Shown: positions 54,647 through 61,700 of the stretch, piece by piece
How the letters are laid out: every line of letters starts with the position of its first letter
Position numbering within the stretch: position 1 is the stretch's first letter
DNA from: Microbacterium sp. 4R-513
GTDB lineage: Bacteria > Actinomycetota > Actinomycetes > Actinomycetales > Microbacteriaceae
Length of the DNA stretch: 64,000 nt
Direction of reading: 5' to 3'
Assembly (NCBI RefSeq): GCF_011046485.1
Contig: NZ_CP049256.1
Coordinates: 3,782,001-3,846,000, forward strand
Translations under genes and position numbers: made by a program
Notes under the pieces: generated by a model
What the model was told of the DNA's origin: nothing
The model's input: only the letters and a program-made list of their open reading frames with translations
Databases searched by the model: none

Positions 54647-55320
54647 TCACGCGCCGATGCGCTCCTCGGTACCGCCAACACGACGAGCACTGATGATCCC
54701 CTGCAAGCGCACGCCCGGATCTTGTCTCGTTCGCGCCTCCGTCACCGCGAACCCAACAATTCCGAGACAGAATGTCCTCGCCAGGATGCTCAATGTCCCC
54801 AGCCCGTTGGACAACCCCACGAACGTCGCAGGATCCGCCAAACCCCCACCGACGGCCAGGAGCTGCGGCAGCAGCCACGCCAGCACCTGAACGCCGAGCG
54901 CGACCAGGGGCGCCCACTTCCCCGGTCCCGGAACGACCCCCGACCGAACGATCTCGACTGCCGCGGTCAGACCGGCGGCGAACGTAATCAGGATCGACGC
55001 GTATCCCCACATCAGCAATCGATCGTCCGACCCCGGAATCACCGTCGCGAGCATCGCCGGCACGGTTGTTGTCACCAGCGGCCAGAGCGCAACCACACCC
55101 ATCGCCGCGACACCCAGCGGCTTCCGGGCGACGACGCTTCCGTCTCGGCTGAAACCGATCGCGAAGATCACAACGCCGCAGCCCACGCGATGTCCGCACT
55201 CACGCCCAAGGCGATGCCGGCGGGAGGCGAGCCGAGAAGCGAGTGCTTCAGGATACTCAGAACACCGCAGATGATCAGCCCAACACCACCGGACACCCAC
55301 GTCTTCCTGCGACTCTGCAT
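54647..55320 (-). CDS. Multi-pass membrane protein, interrupted by one frameshift
   Basis: About 224 residues when joined. The ATG frame reads MQSRRKTWVSGGVGLIICGV and ends at a stop after ADIAWAAAL; the next frame continues VIFAIGFSRDGSVVARKPL and holds about four more membrane helices (MGVVALWPLVTTTVPAML, WAPLVALGVQVLAWLLPQLL). The join lies at 55168-55185, in a GTTG stretch; one missing base would restore it. No family recognised. Confidence 0.6.
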
Positions 55321-55329
55321 GCCGCCACC

Positions 55330-55521
55330 CTAGCGTCGGCACAGTCGCACCGTATCGACCGCATTCGAGGCGAAAATGCGCGCGAAAAGGCACCCGTATT
55401 CGGAGCGGTGCGGGCCCATGCTCGATGTGAACAGTGCGCCTTCGGGCGTGTGGTTGAGCGTCGTGGCGAGAACTGATTCCCGTCTCGGCGCGTAAGGGGA
55501 TGTGCCGTCCGAACCACGCAC
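55330..55521 (-). CDS. Doubtful small open reading frame
   Basis: About 63 residues containing VLATTLNHTPEGALFTSS and FARIFASNAVDTVRLCRR, which read like protein, but there is no ribosome binding site and no recognisable domain. It sits in the 250-base gap between two membrane/lipoprotein genes and may be a fragment. Confidence 0.25.
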   Translation of the reverse strand: MRGSDGTSPYAPRRESVLATTLNHTPEGALFTSSMGPHRSEYGCLFARIFASNAVDTVRLCRR

Positions 55522-55570
55522 TGGGGCCGCCCCTCATCCAGGGAGGATCTGGGTTGGGCCGGCGCGGGCC

Positions 55571-56227
55571 TTACCCCGCGGGGGGCGGTGACGATGTCCA
55601 GGTCGGTTCTGGAATCAGAGCCGGTCCAGTCGGCTGGGGCCACTGGTTCAGGCAGGTGTATCCCGGCGGGCACACATCCCGCACACACGGCGCATCCGTC
55701 GCACCCCAGGCATTCAGCCAGTCGCTGTCCTCAAAATCGTTGAGATCGATGAGCGTAGAGAACTCATGATCGCCATAGGAGTCCGTGGCGTTGATGCCGA
55801 TAGAAAACCGATCACCAATCGCTTCGACCGCGGCGGCGCGGTCGGTCGGCCCTCGCGTCACTTGCAGCCCGGGCGGGGCAGCACCAACCGCGAACTCAAA
55901 ACCTTCCGGCACGTCAGCCGAGCCCGACGCGGACCACACGACGGAGCCTTCATAGTCGTCCTTCGTGTCGAGCGTTCGGAGTTCGATCGAGGTGATCGTC
56001 ACGGGAAGGCAGATGCGCGCGATTGGGATATCGTCGACGCGGCTGTAAGAGACAGGATCAGCTGCCCAACTGTCGCACCCCGAGAGCACCGCCGCACCCG
56101 CGACTATCACAGCAGCGGCGGCGAGTCGCCAGCGAGCTCCAGTACGCACGCTCCGATCTTCGATGGCGCGCCACCACCCGCCGGACGGAACCGCCACATC
56201 GTTATCGACTGGATAGGAACCGGCCAT
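55571..56227 (-). CDS. Hypothetical lipoprotein
   Basis: 218 residues. A 30-residue N-terminal extension precedes a lipoprotein signal (AAAAVIVAGAAVLSGCDS). The mature part has CLPVTITSIELRT, GFEFAVGAAPPGLQV and a Cys-rich DAPCVRDVCPPGYTCLNQW end, suggestive of disulfides outside the cell. No family recognised. A GTG near the SVRTG residues after GGAG is an alternative start. Confidence 0.65.
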   Translation of the reverse strand: MAGSYPVDNDVAVPSGGWWRAIEDRSVRTGARWRLAAAAVIVAGAAVLSGCDSWAADPVSYSRVDDIPIARICLPVTITSIELRTLDTKDDYEGSVVWSASGSADVPEGFEFAVGAAPPGLQVTRGPTDRAAAVEAIGDRFSIGINATDSYGDHEFSTLIDLNDFEDSDWLNAWGATDAPCVRDVCPPGYTCLNQWPQPTGPALIPEPTWTSSPPPAG

Positions 56228-56378
56228 CCACGACCCGGATGGCGCCCGATGGAGGACCGCGGATCGGGCGCCTACTGGCCAAGAGCCACGGCAGCGGCAG
56301 CCCGAATGAAACGGCCATAGCCGCTTCGTCGCGCGGGGCAGAGGGCCAGATGGCTCCAGAGGCTGCAGGGCACTCGGC

Positions 56379-56530
56379 ATGAGCTGTGCAACGATTGCGG
56401 CTGTGCCTCGCTCCAGGATCCTTCTCGGGATCTCCTGTATCGTCATTTCGCTCTCGCTCGGCGGATGCACTGCGTCCACGGCCGACTCGGCATCCGAGCC
56501 CTCTGCTGGTGCCGCAGAACCTACAGCGAT
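56379..56530 (+). pseudogene. Remnant of a lipoprotein N-terminus
   Basis: From ATG 56379 or GTG 56403 the frame gives a complete lipoprotein signal (RILLGISCIVISLSLGGCT) and a Ser/Ala-rich start of a mature protein, then changes to text without a domain. The body is missing. It overlaps, in another frame, the truncated regulator that follows, so the two pieces were brought together by a deletion or recombination. Confidence 0.45.
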
Positions 56531-56967
56531 CCCGACGACTTCCCACCCACGCCGCGCTGCTCCCCGGCTCGCCGGTACTGGCCGCTGCTGTTGGGACGCT
56601 CGACAGTCCGCGGGCCTCTTTTCTGATTCCGGCGCCGGCAGAGCCTGGCGGCTACCTGCGCGTGACCTGTCTGGACGCACCCGACGACGCCCCGCACCAT
56701 GTGACTGCGATTATCGTGCTGTCGCCGTGCCGCGATCTCGACGACCTGACCCGCCGCGAGCTCGAAGTCCTCGGCCTGCTCATCGCCGGCTACCACAACA
56801 CCGAAGCCGCCCAACGCCTCACCGTCACACCACGCACCATCGCCACCCACATCGAACACATCCTCATCAAGCTGGACGCCGGCTCCCGAGCACTTGCCGC
56901 CGTCCGCGCTCAACGGCGCGGGCTCTATATCCCCCCCGCACTCCTGGCGCAACCGAGCAGCGCATAA
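56386..56967 (+). pseudogene. C-terminal fragment of a LuxR-type regulator
   Basis: Recognisable from about 56538: LLPGSPVLAAAVGTLD, then the LuxR helix-turn-helix LTRRELEVLGLLIAGYHNTE and TPRTIATHIEHILIKLDAGS. Related actinobacterial regulators have several hundred residues before this point, including a GAF domain; these are missing. The frame is open further upstream but overlaps a lipoprotein remnant. A functional short protein is possible but unlikely. Confidence 0.55.
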
Positions 56968-57180
56968 TCAACGGCTCAACGAGGCCAGATGTGCCCAAAT
57001 CCCGTCCAGCTCATCAATCAAACGCTTCGCTCGTAATGGTCGGGGAGTGTGTCAGAAGGGATCCTTAATGAATGAGCCCGATTGAGATGAAACCCTCCGC
57101 GATCTCGAAGCGGCGATCAAAGACAAGCTTCGTGGTACAGCGACTCCTATTGCCGACGGCGCGATGACACGCATTCCGCG

Positions 57181-58473
57181 TCAGCTGTCGAGGTCGATGC
57201 CGCGAGTCTCCGGAAGCAGGAGCGTTGCCCACAGCGAGACGACGCCGAGGCCGATAACGACGAACGCGGGCGCCAGGGCCGCCCCCGTGGCCGTGACGAT
57301 CCAGGTCAGGGCGAACGGGGTGAACCCGCCGACGAGCGACGTCGCGACCGCCCCGGCGAGTGAGATCGCGCTGTACCGCAGTCGAGTGGGGAAGAGCTCG
57401 CTGAGCACAGCGGCCCCGGCCCCGCCGAACGGTGCCACGCTGGCACCGAGCAGCATGCCCCCGAGAACCGCCTGTGGGAGGACGCCGGAGGAGACCAGCA
57501 CGAAGGCGGGCAGGCTCAGCAGGCACGCGGCGAGAGGCGTAAGCAGAAGAACCCGCTTGCGTCCGATCCGGTCCGAGAGCAGCCCGAACAGCGGGCAGAG
57601 CACAAGGAACACGACAAGGCCGGCGATGGCAACGCGGAGGGCCTCGGCTGCGCTGAAACCAACCACACTCTGAAGGTAGGCCGGCAGGAACGCCGTCACG
57701 ACCTGCGTGAGCGAACTCGCGACGATGAGAAGCCCGATGCCCTGCAGGACGCGTGACCGGTGCTCGCGTATCGCGGAGCGAATAGGGTGCGACGCAATCC
57801 GTCCAGCTTGGATCAGTTGCGTGAACCGCGGTGTCTCGGGCACGGCGAGTCGAAGGTAAAGACCGGCAAGTCCGAGTGGAAGGGCCAGCAGGAAGATGAC
57901 GCGCCACCCCCAGTCAGCCACCCATTCCGGACCCCAGAGGGCGGCGAACGCCACCACCAGGAGCGCGGCGGCGAGCCCTCCCAGCGCCTGCGTGAAGAAC
58001 ACCCAGCTTCCGAACATTCCCCGACGGGCGGCGGGAGCATGCTCAGTGATGTAGGTGATGGCGCCGCCAGTCTCCCCACCGGCGCTGAAGCCCTGGACCG
58101 CGCGGGCGAGCACCAGGAGCAGCGGGGCGAGTACCCCCACCACGTCATACCGCGGCAGAAGCCCGATCGCGGACGTCCCAATCGCCATCGTGACGACCGC
58201 TATGGAAAGCGTCGGGCGTCGCCCGATTCGATCCCCGAGGCGGCCGAACACCAGGCTGCCCAGCGGGCGGCAGAGGAACGCGACCCCGAAGACCGCGAAC
58301 GTGGCCATCAGCGCGACGGCGCCGTCATCGACCGCAAAGAACTGTGTCGCGAGAACGGGGGCTAGGAATCCGTAGATCCCGAAGTCGAACCACTCGACGA
58401 AATTGCCGATCGACCCAGCCACGACGGCACCGCGCGGCCCGGTTTTGACCGTCAGCGGAACACCTGGAACCAT
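57181..58473 (-). CDS. MFS transporter, metabolite:H+ symporter (MHS) family
   Basis: 430 residues with about twelve helices. SIGNFVEWFDFGIYGFLAPVLA, FGRLGDRIGRR and RAVQGFSAGGETGGAITY are diagnostic MHS segments. ATG at 58473 after GGGGAGA. Different from the transporter at 9610, not a copy. Beyond its stop, 57065-57180 holds no gene I can support. Substrate (betaine, proline, shikimate or alike) unknown. Confidence 0.9.
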   Translation of the reverse strand: MVPGVPLTVKTGPRGAVVAGSIGNFVEWFDFGIYGFLAPVLATQFFAVDDGAVALMATFAVFGVAFLCRPLGSLVFGRLGDRIGRRPTLSIAVVTMAIGTSAIGLLPRYDVVGVLAPLLLVLARAVQGFSAGGETGGAITYITEHAPAARRGMFGSWVFFTQALGGLAAALLVVAFAALWGPEWVADWGWRVIFLLALPLGLAGLYLRLAVPETPRFTQLIQAGRIASHPIRSAIREHRSRVLQGIGLLIVASSLTQVVTAFLPAYLQSVVGFSAAEALRVAIAGLVVFLVLCPLFGLLSDRIGRKRVLLLTPLAACLLSLPAFVLVSSGVLPQAVLGGMLLGASVAPFGGAGAAVLSELFPTRLRYSAISLAGAVATSLVGGFTPFALTWIVTATGAALAPAFVVIGLGVVSLWATLLLPETRGIDLDS

Positions 58474-58724
58474 ATTCTCCCCCACCGCCGCGTCGAGCCC
58501 CCGCCGATCGAGTCCCCGGGACCCAGAACGCATCCCCACGCTAGCGAAGCAACGCGGCTCCACGTCAAATCGACGAATGAGCTGATGTCCGAGCGCCCAT
58601 GTCGGGGGCGAGCCTCATCCGAACATGACCTCGCCCTCCCGGAGCTGATGCTGAACTGTACGGTAACCTGATCCGCCCGCCAGGGTCCGCGTCCCGGCAA
58701 TGCCCGTTGCGGGCCGCTAGGCGG

Positions 58725-61700
58725 TCATCGTGACGCCGATCCGCCGGACCTGTCAGCGCGACGCCGGGCTACGAAGATGACGAGAATGCCGCCGCCGCCG
58801 AGAAGGAACAGCCCCGCAAGGATCGGGAAGATCGAAAGAGTTCCACCCGTCACTGCTATGCTCCCGTCCGTCGCGGCAGCGGCCGGCGGACGCTCCTCTG
58901 TCGGCGGATCGGCGGGGCGCGCGGACGTGGCTACGTAGTGCGACCAGTCGTCGTCCGTCACGACGACGCCGTCGACAGGCTCGCCGTCGACCCCGGTGGT
59001 CGCGGGGCCTGTCCCGACGACCGTCCCGAGATTCGCGTACTGCTCGGCGCCCGCCGTGCCCGCGGCCACGCAGACGACTGCGGCCCCGGGCGCGAGCGGC
59101 CCGCCGATGACGTTCGAGCCACCGCCGTCGCAGTCGATGTCGCCGGAGTCCACCATGTCATCCGTCACGGTCAGGTCGGTGAGCGGGACGTTGCCGGTGT
59201 TGGTGACGACGTACGTCCACTCGACCACACCGCCGACCGTTACGAGCGGGCCCGGCGAGCTGTCGGCGTCCTCACCGTTGGTCGCCTTCTCGATATCCAC
59301 GCTAGGCGCCGCTCCGAAGTAGTGAGACAAGTCCTGATCGGCGACCTTGAGCGCAGTGACGTCTCCGTCGGCATCGGTGGTCTCGGGACCGGTTCCGGTC
59401 ACGGTCCCCGTGTTGGCGTAGGGACCGGGCGTGGCCGTTCCGTCGGCGACGCAGATAAAGGACTCACCCGGGGCCACCGGACCTCCGACGACGTTGCCGC
59501 CCGTTCCGTCGCAGTCGATGTCGGCGGCATCCACGATATCGTCGGTCACCGTCACCTCAGTCAGGTCAGTGGTCCCCGTGTTCGTGACGACGTAGGTCCA
59601 GCGCACCCCGCCGCCGGCGGCAACGAGCGGGCCGGGAGAGTCGTCGGCATCCTGACCGTTGGTGGCCTTCTCGATGTCCACGGCCGCAGCCACACCGAGA
59701 TAATGCGAAGGATCGGCGTCCGACACCACTTCTCCCTCGACGGTATCTCCGTCGACGTCGACCGTGTCCGGCGCGACGCCGGTCACGGAACCGAGGTTCG
59801 CGTACGGGCCGACAATCGCCACGCCGGTCGCGGAGCAGGTGAAGCCTTCGCCGGGAGCGACCGGGCCTGCGATCAGGTTGCTGCCCGTTCCGTCGCAGTC
59901 GATGTCGGCGGCGTCCAGCTGATCGTCGGTCACTGTGACGTCTGTGAGCGGCACGTTGCCGGTGTTCGTGACGACATAGGTCCAACGGACGTCGCCGCCG
60001 ACGGTCACGTTGGGGCCGGTCGGCTCGTCGGCATCCTGACCGTTCGTCGCCTTCTCGATGTCGACCGCTGGGGTGGCACCGAAGTAGTGCGAGGGGTCAT
60101 CGTCGGTCACCTCGACACCGGGCACGGATCCGCCATCGACGTCCGTGGTCGCGGGCCCCGTGCCCGCGACGGAGCCGACGTTGGCATACTGGCCGACCGC
60201 CGCCTCGCCGGTCGCGACGCAGGTGAACGTGTCGCCCGGCGCGAGCGGTCCTGGGAAGACGTTCCCGCCGGTGCCATCGCAGTCGATGTCCGCCGCGGCC
60301 ACCTGGTCATCGGTCACAGCGATGTCAGAAAGCGGAACATTTCCGGTGTTGGTGACGATGTACGTCCACCGGACAGCACCGCCCCCCATCACGAGCGGGC
60401 CGGTTGGCGTGTCGGCATCCGCTCCGTTCGTCAGCTTCTCGATGTCGACCGCGGGCGCGACTCCCAGGTAGTGCGACGGGTCGTCGTCGGTGACCGTCTG
60501 TCCCGGCACCGATTCGCCATCGACGTCGGTCGTCGCAGGGCCGGTGGCCGCCACGGTCCCGAGGTTGGCGTACTGCCCCACCACCGCCTCGCCGGTCGCG
60601 ACGCAGGTGAACGTGGCGCCTGGTGCGAGCGGACCCGCGACCAGGTTTCCGCCGGTGTCGTCACAGTCGATCTCTGCGGCGGCCACCTGGTCGTCGGTCA
60701 CGGTGACGTCCGTGAGCGGGACATTGCCGGTGTTCGTCACGACGTACGTCCACCGCACGTCGTCGCCGACGGCGACCAGGGGTCCGGTCGGCGTGTCGGC
60801 GTCCTGCCCGTTCGTGGACTTCTCGATGTCCACCGTCGGCGCGACCCCGACGTAGTGCGACGGATCCCCGTCGGTCACCTGCACCCCCGGCACCGCGTTG
60901 CCGTCCACATCCGTCGTCTGCGGGCCTGTGCCGGTCACCGTGCCGAGGTTCGCGTACTGACCGGCCACAGCCGTGCCGGTCGCGACACACGTGAACGATG
61001 CACCGACGGCGAGCGGACCAGGCACCACGTTCGAACCCGTGTCGGCGCAGTCGATATCCGCCGCACCGACCAGGTCGTCCGTCACCGTCACGTTCGTGAG
61101 CGGCGCATTCCCGGTGTTCGTGACGACATATGTCCACTCCACCGCACTCCCGACCGTCACCAATGGTCCGGTCGGGTCATCAGCGTCCTGCCCATTCGTC
61201 GACTTCTCGATATCGACCGCCGGAGCCACGCCGAGATAGTGCGACGGATCCTCGTCGTCGACCTGCACCATCGCCGGGTCCATGCCCGTCACGGTGCCCA
61301 TGTTCGCGTACTGCCCGACGGTCGCGGCGCCGGTGGCGACGCAGGTGAAGGATGCCTCCGGCGCCAGCGGTCCCGGGACCACGTTGCTGTCGGTTCCCGC
61401 GCAGTCGATGGCATCCGCAGCGACCTGGTCGTCGGTGACCGTCACATTGGTCAGGGGCACGCCACCGGTGTTCGTCACGACGTACGCCCAACGGACGGAG
61501 CCGCCGGCGGCCACCAGCGGACCGGTGGACGTGTCGGCATCCTGCCCGTTCGTCGACTTCTCGATGTCGACGGCGGGCTCGGGCAGGAGTGCCAGGTCGA
61601 GGGTGAAGTTGCTGAACGCGTCCGGGATGAGGTCGTCTCCCAGCCGCGCGACGTCGTCGCCCACCGGGCCGTTCGCACCCGACAAGAAGCCGCGCTCGTC

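Noticed and set aside
57065..57180. Transposase-like tail before the second MHS transporter
   Set aside because: A short stretch reads like protein (e.g. TLRDLEAAIKDKLRG) but no domain, start or terminal repeat could be identified.
58930..61575. Evenly spaced repeats that could look like a CRISPR or satellite array
   Set aside because: Period about 380 bases, in frame, coding for domains, and diverged.
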